Source: JAWVFM01 sp963841455 (GTDB lineage Bacteria > Actinomycetota > Thermoleophilia > Solirubrobacterales > 70-9). From it: a stretch of 64,000 nucleotides of DNA. The notes beneath the pieces were generated by a model, which saw nothing but the letters and a program-made list of their open reading frames with translations, was not told where the DNA came from and did no database searches. The DNA is taken from contig CAWJCU010000002.1 of the NCBI GenBank assembly GCA_963841455.1, forward strand, positions 372,001-436,000. Reading direction: 5' to 3'. Position numbers and translations under genes: made by a program. Below, one piece after another: positions 7,848 through 16,033 of this stretch; within the stretch, counting starts at the first letter, position 1, and every line of letters begins with the position of its first letter.

Positions 7848-8894
7848 ATGGTGTTCCAGATCTCGAAGCGCTACCTGCCGGACCCCGGCGAGGCCCGCAC
7901 CGACCAGCGGCTGCTCGCCCGCGTCGGCGGGATCCTCTACCTCGCCGGCGCGCTGCTCGTCGCGCTCTCCGTGGCGCTGCCTCATCCGGCCTCGCTGGAC
8001 GACCGCGGTCTCGCGGCGGTGATCCCGATCGCGGCGCTGATCGGCATCGCCCTCCTCTGGTACCCGCGGACGCTTCCGTCGTGGGTGCTGCACGCCGCCG
8101 TCGGCTTCGGGACCGTGCTGATCTGCGTCTGCGTCTACTTCGCCGGCGTCGCCGCCGCGATCTTTCCGGCGATGTTCGTCTGGGTCGTCCTGCTCAGCGC
8201 CTACTTCTTCAGCGGCCGCGGCGCCATGGCCCACCTGGCGTGGCTCCTCGCCCTCTACGGGATCACTCTCGTCATCGCGCCGGATCCGGGGGCCTCGTTC
8301 TCGCCGTTCACGCGCTGGCTCGTCACGGCGTTCGTGCTCGCCATCGCCGCCCTCGTCACGTCCTGGCTCGTGTCCGGGCTGCGCCGCCAGATCGCCGCCC
8401 GCGAGAGCCTCGAGGCCGAGCTGCGCCACCTGGCGCTCCACGACCCGCTGACGGGCCTCGCCAACAGGCGCCTCGTCGAGGAGGTCATCGCGCGCGAGCT
8501 CGCGCGGGTCGAGCGCAGCCCGGCGCCGCTCTGCATCGCGGTCGTTGACCTCGACGCCTTCAAGCTCTACAACGACACCAACGGGCACGCCGCCGGGGAC
8601 GCCCTGCTTCGCGCCGCCGCGAACGCCTGGCGGCTCGCCCTGCGGACGGGCGACCTGATCGGCCGCTTCGGCGGCGATGAGTTCGTGATCGTGCTTCCCG
8701 ATTGCCCGCTCGCCGAGGGCCGGCACGTCATCGAGCGGCTGCGCTCGCGCTCACCCTCCTCCGCGACCTGCTCCGCCGGCATCGCCCTCGCCGAGCCGGC
8801 GGACAGCGTCGACACCCTCCTGGCCCGCGCCGACGGCGCCCTCTACGAAGCGAAGCGCGGCGGGCGCGACTCGCTGGTAGCCGTAGCCGCCTGA
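7848..8894 (+). CDS. Membrane diguanylate cyclase (GGDEF domain)
   Basis: 348 residues from ATG 7848 (AGGA seven bases upstream). Residues ~25-180 form five or six hydrophobic helices with short loops. A short linker helix leads into a GGDEF domain beginning HDPLTGLANRRL. The active-site motif is intact at 275-279 (RFGGDEF), with the metal-binding VVDLDAFK upstream, so it should make cyclic di-GMP from two GTP. No EAL domain and no clear I-site (RxxD five residues before GGDEF reads R-T-G-D, which could serve). Signal sensed by the membrane part is unknown. Its neighbours are unrelated redox genes. Confidence 0.9.
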   Translation: MVFQISKRYLPDPGEARTDQRLLARVGGILYLAGALLVALSVALPHPASLDDRGLAAVIPIAALIGIALLWYPRTLPSWVLHAAVGFGTVLICVCVYFAGVAAAIFPAMFVWVVLLSAYFFSGRGAMAHLAWLLALYGITLVIAPDPGASFSPFTRWLVTAFVLAIAALVTSWLVSGLRRQIAARESLEAELRHLALHDPLTGLANRRLVEEVIARELARVERSPAPLCIAVVDLDAFKLYNDTNGHAAGDALLRAAANAWRLALRTGDLIGRFGGDEFVIVLPDCPLAEGRHVIERLRSRSPSSATCSAGIALAEPADSVDTLLARADGALYEAKRGGRDSLVAVAA

Positions 8895-8941
8895 AGGCGC
8901 GCTCGGCGGGCACGGCGGCAAGCCGCGCTATCGTTGCGGAG

Positions 8942-9343
8942 GTGAGCGATCCCGCCCTCAAGGCGAAGGTCTCCGAGCTCGTCAGCGAGAACCCGGTGCT
9001 GCTGTTCATGAAGGGCACGCCGGAGATGCCGCGCTGCGGGTTCTCGATGCGCCTTGTCGGGGTGCTCGAGCAGCTCGGGGTCGAGTACGGCGCGGTCGAC
9101 GTCCTTCCCATCCTCCAGCCGCTTCGCGAGGTGACCGGGGAGATCGCCGATTGGCGGACCTTCCCCCAGCTCTACGTCAACGGCGAGCTGGTTGGCGGCT
9201 GCGACATCGTCGAGGAGATGTTCGAGTCCGGTGAGCTCGCCGAGCTCGTCGGCGCGAGCCAACCCGAGGGGGCCGAGCTTCCCGAGCCCGAGCGGATCCT
9301 GCCCGGCGGGCCGCAGCAGAGCCCGCCACTCAACGTCGAGTAG
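8942..9343 (+). CDS. grxD: Monothiol glutaredoxin, Grx4/Grx5 family
   Basis: 133 residues from GTG 8942. The active site is the CGFS motif at Cys32 of monothiol glutaredoxins, preceded by LFMKGTPEMPR and followed by the TFPQLYVNGELVGGCDI glutathione-binding segment. These proteins carry or deliver [2Fe-2S] clusters and partner with BolA or A-type carriers. Fittingly, an IscA/ErpA-like gene lies convergent 14 bases downstream. A ~30-residue acidic, Pro-rich tail extends beyond the normal family length. The open frame continues upstream into the GGDEF gene, but homology begins only at SDPALKAKV. Confidence 0.88.
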   Translation: MSDPALKAKVSELVSENPVLLFMKGTPEMPRCGFSMRLVGVLEQLGVEYGAVDVLPILQPLREVTGEIADWRTFPQLYVNGELVGGCDIVEEMFESGELAELVGASQPEGAELPEPERILPGGPQQSPPLNVE

Positions 9344-9357
9344 GGCGAGTACCGTCG

Positions 9358-9735
9358 TCAGGCGGTGGTCGCGGCCTTCTCGGCCGCGTCTTCCTTCACC
9401 TGGAAGGAGGAGCCGCAGCCGCATGCGGCGACGACGTTCGGGTTGTTGACGACGAACCCGGCGCCCTGGAGCCCGTCGACGAAGTCGACCTCGGACCCGA
9501 ACACGAACTGCATGCTCGTCTTGTCGACGATGACGGCGACGCCGTTGTGCTCGAAGACGTGGTCGTCGGCCTTCGCCTTGTCGAGGGCGAGCGCGTACTG
9601 GAAGCCCGAGCAGCCGCCGCCACGGACGGCCACGCGAAGCGCGGACTCGTCCTGGTTGTCCCGCGTGGCGACGAGGTCCTTGATCTTGGCCGCGGCGCCG
9701 TCGGTGAGGGATACGGCTGATTCAGGCGTTTCCAT
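9358..9735 (-). CDS. erpA: Iron-sulfur cluster insertion/carrier protein, A-type (IscA/ErpA)
   Basis: 125 residues from ATG 9735. The three conserved cysteines of HesB/IscA/ErpA proteins are present: Cys42 in GGGCSGFQY and Cys105/Cys107 in CGCGSSF. Length matches the family. Role: accept Fe-S clusters and pass them to apo-enzymes such as the radical-SAM BioB and the ferredoxins in this window. The CGFS glutaredoxin converges on it from the other strand, a functionally coherent pairing. ErpA versus IscA cannot be separated from sequence alone; there is no isc or suf operon here. Confidence 0.9.
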   Translation of the reverse strand: METPESAVSLTDGAAAKIKDLVATRDNQDESALRVAVRGGGCSGFQYALALDKAKADDHVFEHNGVAVIVDKTSMQFVFGSEVDFVDGLQGAGFVVNNPNVVAACGCGSSFQVKEDAAEKAATTA

Positions 9736-9755
9736 CGCTGCACATTGTAAAGCAG

Positions 9756-10128
9756 CTAGGGACGGCCCTTCCGGTGCCGGCGGGTCTTCTCAGGGGGCTT
9801 CTTCTCAGGGGGCTTGCGTTCCTCGTACGCCCAGTCGAGGTACTGCAGGATTCGCCTCGAGTCATGGACCACCTCGTCGCCGTCGACGAGGACGGGTACA
9901 CGCCGCTGGCCGGTCAGCTCCTCGATCTCGGGCCGCGGCGTCCCCGCGCCGGCGGTACGGCACCCGCTCGACCCGGTAGCGGAGCCCGAGTCCGTTCAGC
10001 CGTCGCGCAACCGCGCCGCACGGGCAGAGCACGTTGGTCCGGGTCGGGCAGCGGTAGAGGACGAGCGGGTCGGCGCCGCGCTTCGATGGGTCACGGCCCG
10101 CGCCGGCCTGTCCTGGCCGCTCGCTCAT
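9756..10128 (-). CDS. Glutathione S-transferase N-terminal-like (glutaredoxin fold) protein, frameshifted
   Basis: Start ATG 10128, stop TAG at 9756. The first frame gives LVLYRCPTRTNVLCPCGAVA, the second gives PEIEELTGQRRVPVLVDGDE then VVHDSRRILQYLDWAYEE and a Lys-rich tail. Removing one base near 9945 joins them into a ~123-residue thioredoxin-fold protein of the GST_N type, with the cis-Pro signature RVPVLVDG. Total length is one base over a multiple of three, consistent with a single extra base. The CPT and CPC cysteines are noteworthy for a thiol role. It lies immediately downstream of the epimerase. Confidence 0.6.
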
Positions 10129-10135
10129 CCGGTCC

Positions 10136-11188
10136 TCACGCTGCCCGCAGCCCGCATCGCGCGCGCGAGCATGCCGAGAGCGACGCGTTGGGGGCTTCGC
10201 TCGCGACGGACGCGATCGCCGAGCTGCGGCCGTCTGCCAGGCGACCGCCTCCTCGAGCGTCTCCTCGTGCGGGCCGCGGCTTGAAGCCGAGCTCCTTGCT
10301 TCGCCTTCGTATTGCGATAGGTCCACCACAGCGAGCCGGAGCGGATCTCGTCGCGCGACGTCGGGGTCTGCAGGCCCGAGGCGCTCGGCGAGCTCGACCG
10401 GCGCGAGCGCCGCGGCGGTCGGGATCCTTCACCGGCGGTGGCACGCCCGAGATCCGCGAGAGGTCTGCGAAGAGCCGGTCGAGCGTGAAGTTGCGCGCGC
10501 TCAGGATGTAGCGCTCCGCCACCCTTCCTCCGCGCCTCGGCCGAAGATGGCCGTCGGCGACGTCGCGGACGTCGACGACGTTGAGCGCGCCCTCGACGTA
10601 GGCGGGGATCGCGGCCGAGCAGGAAGCGACGGATGAGGCCCATCGAGGTTCTGCGAGGGGTCGTCGGGCCCGAAGACGAACGTCGGGTTGACGAAGACGA
10701 CCGGCAGGCCGTGCGCGGCGAGGCGGAGCCCCTCCATCTCCGCCTCGTGCTTGGAGTTGATGTAGGCGATGCCGAGGTGGCCGAGGTTGAACGGCGTGGT
10801 CTCGTCGGCGGTGCTTCCGCGCCGCGCGACGCCGATCGCCGAAACGGAGGAGGTGTGGACGACCCGCTCGACCTCGGCGCGAAGGGCCTCCTCGAACACG
10901 ATCCTCGCCCCGCGGACGTTGGTGTCGAACACGGCCTCGCGGTCGGCTGTGCGCATCGACGTGCGACCCGCGGCGTGGAAGACCCGATCGACGCCGCGCA
11001 TCGCCCGGCGGACCGCGCGGCGGTCGGTGACGTCGCCCGTCACGCGCTCGCAGTCGAGATCCGAGAGATGGCCGGCGCTCGTGGTCTTGCGCAGGAGGAG
11101 GCGAAGCTCGTCGCCCCGCGCGGCGAGGGCGCCGCACGAGGTGGGTGCCGATGAACCCTGCCCCGCCGGTGACCAGGGTCTTCCCCAC
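10136..11188 (-). pseudogene. NAD-dependent epimerase/dehydratase, frameshifted several times
   Basis: GTG 11188 opens with TLVTGGAGFIGTHLV, the NAD-binding Rossmann loop of extended SDR epimerases. The protein then continues in another frame: GDVTDRRAVRRAMRGVDRVF, VFHAAGRTSM, VVHTSSVSAIG and LPVVFVNPTFVFGP, then frames hop again through AYVEGALNVVDVRDVADGHL, RYILSARNFTLDRLFADLS and the tail WWTYRNTKAKQELGFKP. Tyr/Lys of the catalytic YxxxK appears as YINSK. At least six single-base shifts are needed. The overall length is a multiple of three, as six single extra bases would give. Resembles sugar epimerases of the hopanoid-associated type, but the substrate is unknown. Confidence 0.6.
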
Positions 11189-11244
11189 GCGCGGGATGGT
11201 AGAGGCGGGGCACCGGCCGCGTCCCAGTCGTGTAGAACCCGCAA

Positions 11245-12122
11245 GTGGCCGAGACCGCAGTCGTCACCGACACCACCGCCTACCTGCCCGAACGACGTCG
11301 TGGCCGAGCACGGGATCCACCTCGTGAGCCTCTACGTCACCCTCGATGGCGAGCAGCGGCGCGAGAGCGAGATCTCCGGCGCGGCCTACGGCGAGTTCTT
11401 CGAGCGGCTGCGGCGAAGCGAGGAGGGGGCCACGACCTCCCAGCCGTCGCTCGGGGACTTCCTCGAGGTCTACGAGCCGCTTCTCGCCGAGGGCCGCGAC
11501 GTTGTCTCCGTGCACATCTCGGCCGGGATCTCGGGCACCGTCGAGTCGGCGCGGCAGGCGAGGCAGCGACTCATCGACGACGGCAAGGGCGGCGAGCGCA
11601 TCCAGGTCCTCGACAGCCGGTCAGGCTGCGGAGGGCAGGGAATGCTCGCGATCGCGGCAGCCCAGAGCGGCGAAGGGCGGCGCCGACGGCGACGCGACGC
11701 TCGCTGCCGCCGAGCGCGCTCGCGAGTCGCTTCGGATGTGGTTCGCCATCGACACGCTCGAGTACCTGAGGAAGGGCGGGCGGATCGGGGCGGCTCAGGC
11801 GTTCCTTGGCTCGGCCCTCCAGATCAAGCCGATCCTGACCCTCGAGGAGGAGATCACCCCGATCGAGCGGGTGCGGACGCGGCGGCGGGCGTTCGAGCGG
11901 ATGGTCGACTTCGCCCGCGAGCGCGAGGCCGACGGCGCGGACGCCTGGGTCGTCCAGCACATCCAGGATCCGGAGAGCGCCAGGGCGCTCGTCGAGGAGG
12001 GGCGCCAGATCTTCGGCCACGAGCCCCTTTTCGTCTCCGAGATCGGTCCGGTGATCGGCGCGCACGTCGGCCCCGGCCTGCTCGGCACGGGCGGCGTCCC
12101 GAGCGAGCTGCTCAAGAACTAG
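11245..12122 (+). CDS. DegV family fatty-acid-binding protein, two frameshifts
   Basis: GTG 11245 begins AVVTDTTAYLP. One extra base near 11290 moves the frame to NDVVAEHGIHLVSLYVTLDG and the family signature TTSQPSLGDFLEVYE and VVSVHISAGISGTVESA. A second near 11675 moves it to RMWFAIDTLEYLRKGGRIG, then ALQIKPILTLEEE and the C-terminus ending VPSELLKN. The joined ~292-residue protein has the complete DegV layout (the TSQPS loop and the ISAGISGT loop contact the fatty-acid carboxylate). DegV/FakB proteins present fatty acids to a FakA kinase, which is not in the window. Length exceeds a multiple of three by two, as expected for two single-base insertions. Confidence 0.75.
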
Positions 12123-12126
12123 TTGC

Positions 12127-12172
12127 GGCCGCCTGCGGCGGCCTTACACGCTGCTTTCGGGGCTAAGGCCCC
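12127..12172. repeat. Two-hairpin intergenic repeat, copy 1
   Basis: Stem 1 is GGCCGCC-TGC-GGCGGCC (12127-12143), then a linker containing ACACGCTGCTTTC, then stem 2 GGGGC-TAAG-GCCCC (12159-12172). A second copy lies at 39991-40036 with the same linker and a compensatory change in stem 2. It fills the gap between convergent DegV and the DUF3618 gene. It may be a bidirectional terminator, a structured RNA 3' end or a mobile palindromic repeat. Confidence 0.6.
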
Positions 12173-12179
12173 TCACCGG

Positions 12180-12456
12180 CTACCGGCGCCGGAGCGCCAT
12201 CAGGCCGCCGACCGCGAAGCCGACGACGGCGGCGCCGACGATCAGCTCGCGCCGGTGCTCGCGCACCTGGCGGCGCCAGTCGGTGAGCTCCGCCACGCGG
12301 CCGCGAAGGGCCTCGACCGAGCGACCGAGCTCCTGGCGCTGGAGCTCGACGTCGCTGGCGGATCTGCGCCGAGCTGCGCCCCGGAGCCCCGGCGGCCGCG
12401 CGCGCCACCGGCTCGCCGGCGCCGCTGCGGTAGACCCCGGTCTCCTCCTCGCTCAC
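12180..12456 (-). CDS. DUF3618-like small membrane protein, frameshifted
   Basis: GTG 12456 overlaps the holin stop (GTGA); stop TAG ends at 12180. The first ~30 residues end SAQIR, and after removing one base the frame reads SDVELQRQELGRSVEALRGR, VAELTDWRRQVREHR and the membrane anchor ELIVGAAVVGFAVGGLM. The R-x-x-L-x-x-S-V-x-x-L heptads resemble the coiled-coil DUF3618 proteins that accompany phage-holin-family and DUF4235 genes in Actinobacteria. Length is one base over a multiple of three. Function unknown; probably cell-envelope associated. Confidence 0.6.
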
Positions 12457-12928
12457 GGCTGCCCCCCGGCCGTGTGCTCTCCGTCGCCGGGCCCGTCATC
12501 GGCTGCTCGCCGGTGAGCGTCTCCTTGGTGCGCCGCGCCTCCTCGATCGCGAGCTCGGGAACCGGCGGCGCCCCGGCCTGGAACGAGCGGTAGGCGACGA
12601 GCCCCGCGACCCCGGCGATCACGAACCAGAACAAGGACTCGATCGCGAAGCCGATCCAGATGTTGTCGCCGAAGAAGATGTCGTCGAGGAGCCAGGCAAA
12701 GGCGTGCATGAACATCGCCAGGCCCATGAGGATGAAGACCCCGGCCGCGATGCCCACGGCGCCGCCCTGCAGCGAGCTTCTGAAGCTTCTCGGTGACCTC
12801 TGCCTTGGCGAGCTCGATCTCCTCGCGGACGAGGATCGAGACGCGCTCGGAGACGTCGATGACCATCTCGGCCACCGAGCGGTCGTCATCGGAGGGCGGC
12901 GGCTGAGCCGGGCCCGGTCCGCGCTCAC
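12453..12928 (-). CDS. Phage holin family (DUF1469/Pht) membrane protein, about three indels
   Basis: GTG 12928 overlaps the DUF4235-like stop. The readable pieces are VAEMVIDVSERVSILVREE then IELAKAEVTEKLQK (one frame) and GGAVGIAAGVFILMGLAMF, AWLLDDIF and WFVIAGVAGLVAYRSFQAG (another frame), which together match the actinobacterial putative-holin/DUF1469 family: an amphipathic N-terminal helix followed by two long membrane helices. Compensating shifts bracket residues ~13-43 and a third lies near 12475. Despite the name, these chromosomal proteins are not lysis holins. They occur with DUF3618 and DUF4235 partners, as here. Confidence 0.65.
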
Positions 12929-13059
12929 TCGGGCGGGTCCTCCTTGAAGATCCGAATCCAGAGCGCCGCCGCGACGCGGTTGGCGACGATGCTCGCCAGC
13001 GCTCCGGCGCCGGCCACCATCGCTGCCCAGATCAGCCTTCTGACGACGTCGTTCTCCAC
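12925..13059 (-). CDS. DUF4235-like short membrane protein
   Basis: A 44-residue gene from GTG 13059, too short for most ORF callers. It has one hydrophobic helix (LIWAAMVAGAGALASIVANR) and ends IFKEDPPE. The pattern of a single small-residue-rich helix followed by a W-x-x-x-x-K-E-x-P-P tail resembles the C-terminal half of DUF4235 proteins, which sit beside DUF3618 and holin-family genes. Its stop overlaps the next start (GTGA), supporting that it is real and first in the three-gene envelope operon. Confidence 0.55.
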   Translation of the reverse strand: MENDVVRRLIWAAMVAGAGALASIVANRVAAALWIRIFKEDPPE

Positions 13060-13075
13060 GTTGGCGCGAGCTTAT

Positions 13076-13681
13076 CTACCCGGAACGGGCGTCGATGCCA
13101 CCACAGATCGTCTCGACGACCATCTGCCGCGCCCGGCCGAAGTCCGCCTCGCCGTCCGGGATCAGCTCGAAGACCCACCCCGACAGGAGCTGCTCGATCG
13201 CCCCGTAGAACCACATGGAGGCGAACCCGGCGTCGACGTCGTTGCGGAACTCGCCCGAGGCCTGCCCGTCGGCGACGATCTTGGCGATCGCCTCGTAGGC
13301 GCGGTTGATCTCGGGCAGGTGGGTCCGCCCGAACGAGTTCGCCGCACGGGTGACCTCGACGATGATCACCTTCATCAGCTCCGGCTCATGGCGGTAGGAC
13401 TCGATGATGAAGCCGGCGACCGCGTCGAGCTTCTCGCGCGCCGCGATCGCCTGGCCGTCGACCTCCTCGATCGCCGCCAGGAGCAGCGACCACCGCTCGG
13501 TGAAGAGCTCGTTGAGCACCTGGTCCTTGGAGTCGAAGTAGTGGTAGACCAGCCCGTACGCGACGCCGGCCTCGTCGGCGATGTCGGACACGCGGCAGCT
13601 GTGGAACCCCTGGCGCGCGAAGACCCTGATCGCCGCATCGAGGATCTGCCGCCGCCGATCCACCGGTGGTGCCTTAGCCAT
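13076..13681 (-). CDS. TetR family transcriptional regulator
   Basis: 201 residues from ATG 13681. The N-terminal RRRQILDAAIRVFARQGFHS and VSDIADEAGVAYGLVYHYFD is a classical TetR helix-turn-helix. The ligand domain (residues ~60-200) is of the FadR/KstR-like shape with hydrophobic helices, so an acyl-CoA or similar ligand is plausible. It overlaps the end of the nitrilase-family gene by eight bases and is the second gene of that operon. The inverted repeat directly upstream of the operon is its likely operator, giving autoregulation. Confidence 0.88.
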   Translation of the reverse strand: MAKAPPVDRRRQILDAAIRVFARQGFHSCRVSDIADEAGVAYGLVYHYFDSKDQVLNELFTERWSLLLAAIEEVDGQAIAAREKLDAVAGFIIESYRHEPELMKVIIVEVTRAANSFGRTHLPEINRAYEAIAKIVADGQASGEFRNDVDAGFASMWFYGAIEQLLSGWVFELIPDGEADFGRARQMVVETICGGIDARSG

Positions 13682-14510
13682 GGGCCGCCTCCGCGAGCTC
13701 GGGCCATGCGTAGGCCTCGGGGCGGCGGTTCGCGAGGGATGGAAGCGAGGAGCGCACCCGGTCCTGCGCACCGGTGTCGAGCTCGGCGACGACCACGCCG
13801 TCGGAGTCAGGCGCGACTGCGAGCGGGAGCCCCCAGGGGTCGACGATCATCGAGCGCCCGTACGACTCGTAGTGCGGCGGCGCCGATCCGTGCTGGTCGG
13901 CGGCGATCACGAAGGCCTGGTTCTCGATTGCCCGGGCGCGAAGCAGAATCTCCCAGTGGTCGCGGCCGGTTCGTGCCGTGAAGGCGGACGGCACCGTGAA
14001 CGCGCGGGCGCCGCGCACGGCGAGGATCCGGTAGAGCTCGGGGAAGCGCAGGTCGTAGCAGACGGTCAGACCGAGCTCGAGACCGGCGGCCTCGGCGACC
14101 ACGATCTCCTCCCCGGGCTGCTGGCTCTCGGACTCGCGGTAGGCGACGCCGCCGACTTCGACGTCGAACATGTGGATCTTCCGGTACGTCGCAACGATCT
14201 CGCCCTCGGCGTCGATCAGGACCGAGGTGTTGAAGGCGCGCTGGCCCTCCCCGAACCGCTCCGCGACCGACCCGGCGACGAGGACGATCCCGAGCTCGCG
14301 AGCCCAGTCGCGCGCGGCTGAGACCGACGGCCCGTCGAGCGGCTCCGCGCCCGCGGTGAGCTCGGCGGCGCCCCCGAGCAGGTTCCACTTCTCCGGCAGG
14401 ACCACGAGTTCGGCCCCGCGCCGCCCGGCGTCGCGCACCAGGCGCTCGGCGACCTCGAGGTTGCGGTCGACGTCGGCCGTCGAGTTCATCTGTATGGCGG
14501 CTGCGCGCAC
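13674..14510 (-). CDS. Carbon-nitrogen hydrolase (nitrilase superfamily), Nit/omega-amidase type
   Basis: 278 residues from GTG 14510. The catalytic triad is intact: Glu40 (VVLPEKW), Lys111 (TYRKIHMFD) and Cys151 (TVCYDLRFPELY). The KIHMFD and CYDLRFPE signatures match the Nit1/Nit2 omega-amidase and deaminated-glutathione amidase branch, so it probably hydrolyses a small linear amide, with repair of deaminated glutathione or omega-amides as candidates. First gene of an operon with the TetR regulator. The start codon lies two bases after a TetR-like operator and lacks a Shine-Dalgarno, which suggests a leaderless transcript. Confidence 0.85.
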   Translation of the reverse strand: MRAAAIQMNSTADVDRNLEVAERLVRDAGRRGAELVVLPEKWNLLGGAAELTAGAEPLDGPSVSAARDWARELGIVLVAGSVAERFGEGQRAFNTSVLIDAEGEIVATYRKIHMFDVEVGGVAYRESESQQPGEEIVVAEAAGLELGLTVCYDLRFPELYRILAVRGARAFTVPSAFTARTGRDHWEILLRARAIENQAFVIAADQHGSAPPHYESYGRSMIVDPWGLPLAVAPDSDGVVVAELDTGAQDRVRSSLPSLANRRPEAYAWPELAEAAHG

Positions 14511-14511
14511 G

Positions 14512-14527
14512 TTGACTGACTGGTCAA
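14512..14527. promoter_or_regulatory. TetR-type operator TTGAC-N6-GTCAA
   Basis: TTGACTGACTGGTCAA is an inverted repeat with 5-bp arms and a partly palindromic core, the length and form of TetR-family operators. It lies two bases upstream of the first codon of the operon that ends with a TetR gene, so autorepression is the simple reading. Confidence 0.6.
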
Positions 14528-14542
14528 TCTACCGCCAAGACG

Positions 14543-14558
14543 TGTGACGCAGCTCACG
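14543..14558. promoter_or_regulatory. CRP-like half-conserved site
   Basis: TGTGA-CGCAGC-TCACG differs at one base from the CRP consensus TGTGA-N6-TCACA. It sits in the 83-bp gap between the divergent nitrilase operon and the mscS-like gene. Weak on its own; a perfect site occurs at 35871. Confidence 0.3.
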
Positions 14559-14593
14559 TTTTGGCAACTCGCGAACGGGAATGCCCAGGGAGC

Positions 14594-15544
14594 ATGGGAC
14601 TCTTCCGTCGCTCGCGACGCCCGATGACGCTTTTCGAAAGCCGCACCGAGCAATGGCGGCAGGTCGGCCTGGGCGGTGAGATCGATCGTGCCCGCGCGAG
14701 CCGGGCCCGCGGAAGCGTGCTCGTCATCACCGTTCTCATCGCGGGCGTCCTGGTGCTCTTCGTCAACCGCGGGTCGCTGTTTCCCGGGCTCGGGACGCCG
14801 GTGCGGGTGGCCACGGTCGTCGCGCTGCTCGCGCTCGGCTGGGCGCTCGCGCGGCAGCTCGGCCGTGGGCTCGCGCCTCAGCTGCTGCGGCGGCTCGACC
14901 CTGCCACGGCCGGAACCGCCGGGTTCCTGATCCGATTGGGCACCGTTGTCGCCGCCACGGTCGCCGCCCTGAGGATCGCGGGACTTCCACCGTCGACGCT
15001 GGCCGTCGGCGGCGCGTTCACGGCGGTCATCGTCGGTCTAGCCGCGCAGCAGACGCTCGGGAACCTCTTCGCGGGCCTTGTGCTGCTCTCGACCCGGCCG
15101 TTCCGGGTCGGCGAGCGGGTGCGCCTCCGCGGCGGCCCGATGGCCGGCGCCATCGAGGGCATCGTCAGCTCCCTCGGCCTCTTCTACACGTCCCTCGTCG
15201 ACGGGGCCGATCGCGTGATGGTGCCCAACAGCGTCCTGCTCCAACTCGCCGTCATTCCGCTGCGCGAGCCGGAGCAAGTCGCGCTTCGCGCACGATTCAA
15301 CGCCGAGGTGACCCCGGGCGAGGTGCAGTCCAAGCTGGAGCGGAGGGTCGACGTGCCCCTTCGCTACCCGCCCCACGTCTCCCTCGAGGAGCTCGACCAC
15401 GACGAGGTGGTCGTTCGGATCCTCGCCACTCCGCAGGACCCGGCCGACGGGTCCGATCTCGCGAGCGAGATCCTCGAGGCGGTCCGCGCCGACGGTCTTG
15501 CCGCCAGCGGCGCGGACCGTGACGGCGTCGGCGCTCGCCCGTAG
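14594..15544 (+). CDS. MscS-family mechanosensitive ion channel
   Basis: 316 residues from ATG 14594, preceded by an AGGGAG Shine-Dalgarno. Membrane helices lie at about 38-57, 68-85 and 103-155; the last holds the pore-lining Gly/Ala-rich helix (LAVGGAFTAVIVGLAAQQ, TLGNLFAGLVLL). It is followed by the beta domain RPFRVGERVRLRGGPMAG, VPNSVLL. This is the minimal MscS layout. It should release solutes under hypo-osmotic stress. The ORF extends 11 codons further upstream, but the Shine-Dalgarno decides this start. Confidence 0.88.
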   Translation: MGLFRRSRRPMTLFESRTEQWRQVGLGGEIDRARASRARGSVLVITVLIAGVLVLFVNRGSLFPGLGTPVRVATVVALLALGWALARQLGRGLAPQLLRRLDPATAGTAGFLIRLGTVVAATVAALRIAGLPPSTLAVGGAFTAVIVGLAAQQTLGNLFAGLVLLSTRPFRVGERVRLRGGPMAGAIEGIVSSLGLFYTSLVDGADRVMVPNSVLLQLAVIPLREPEQVALRARFNAEVTPGEVQSKLERRVDVPLRYPPHVSLEELDHDEVVVRILATPQDPADGSDLASEILEAVRADGLAASGADRDGVGARP

Positions 15545-15553
15545 TCTCGGCAA

Positions 15554-16033
15554 ATGATTCCGGCGCGGCTCACCACGGCGGCCGCCCTCGTCATCATCGC
15601 GCTCGCGGGCGCCGGATGCGGCGGCGGCTCGACCTCGAGCTCAACCGCGCAGAAGGGTGGCGGGCGGCTCGTCAGCTACCACCGGTCCGGCGGCCTCGCC
15701 TACTCCAACCTCACGCTCACGGTCGACTCCGACGGTCACGCCGTGGCCATCGCGAAGGGGCCAACCGGCTCAAACCGCCGATCGCTCACTCTCCCGCAAT
15801 CGGAGGTCGCGAAGCTCCGCACGACCCTCGACGCCGCCCCGCTCGCAGGGCTCCCAAAGCGCACGAATCTCGGATGCGCCGACTGCTACCGCTACCAGCT
15901 CGAGTACGGCGGCGACAGCTACAGCACCGATGAGGCGAGCCTGCCATCGAGCCTCAAGCCGGTGGTCGCCGCCCTTGACCCGATCGCCGCGAAGGCGATC
16001 CCGCAGAGCATCGTCCCGAACCTCTCCGGCTAG
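15554..16033 (+). CDS. Putative lipoprotein of unknown function
   Basis: 159 residues from ATG 15554. A signal peptide ends in the lipobox LAGAGC, with the lipidated residue at Cys22, followed by a Gly/Ser linker. The mature part (GLAYSNLTLTVDSDGHAVAI, then RRSLTLPQSEVAKLRTTLDA, and a CADCYRYQLEYGG segment with two close Cys) repeats a beta-strand layout seen in small actinobacterial exported proteins, but I recognise no family. It overlaps the 3' end of the MerR gene on the other strand by four bases. Confidence 0.7.
   Translation: MIPARLTTAAALVIIALAGAGCGGGSTSSSTAQKGGGRLVSYHRSGGLAYSNLTLTVDSDGHAVAIAKGPTGSNRRSLTLPQSEVAKLRTTLDAAPLAGLPKRTNLGCADCYRYQLEYGGDSYSTDEASLPSSLKPVVAALDPIAAKAIPQSIVPNLSG

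Noticed and set aside
12453..12928. Holin-family gene as a prophage lysis gene
   Set aside because: It sits with DUF3618 and DUF4235 partners, the chromosomal actinobacterial trio, with no endolysin or phage gene nearby.
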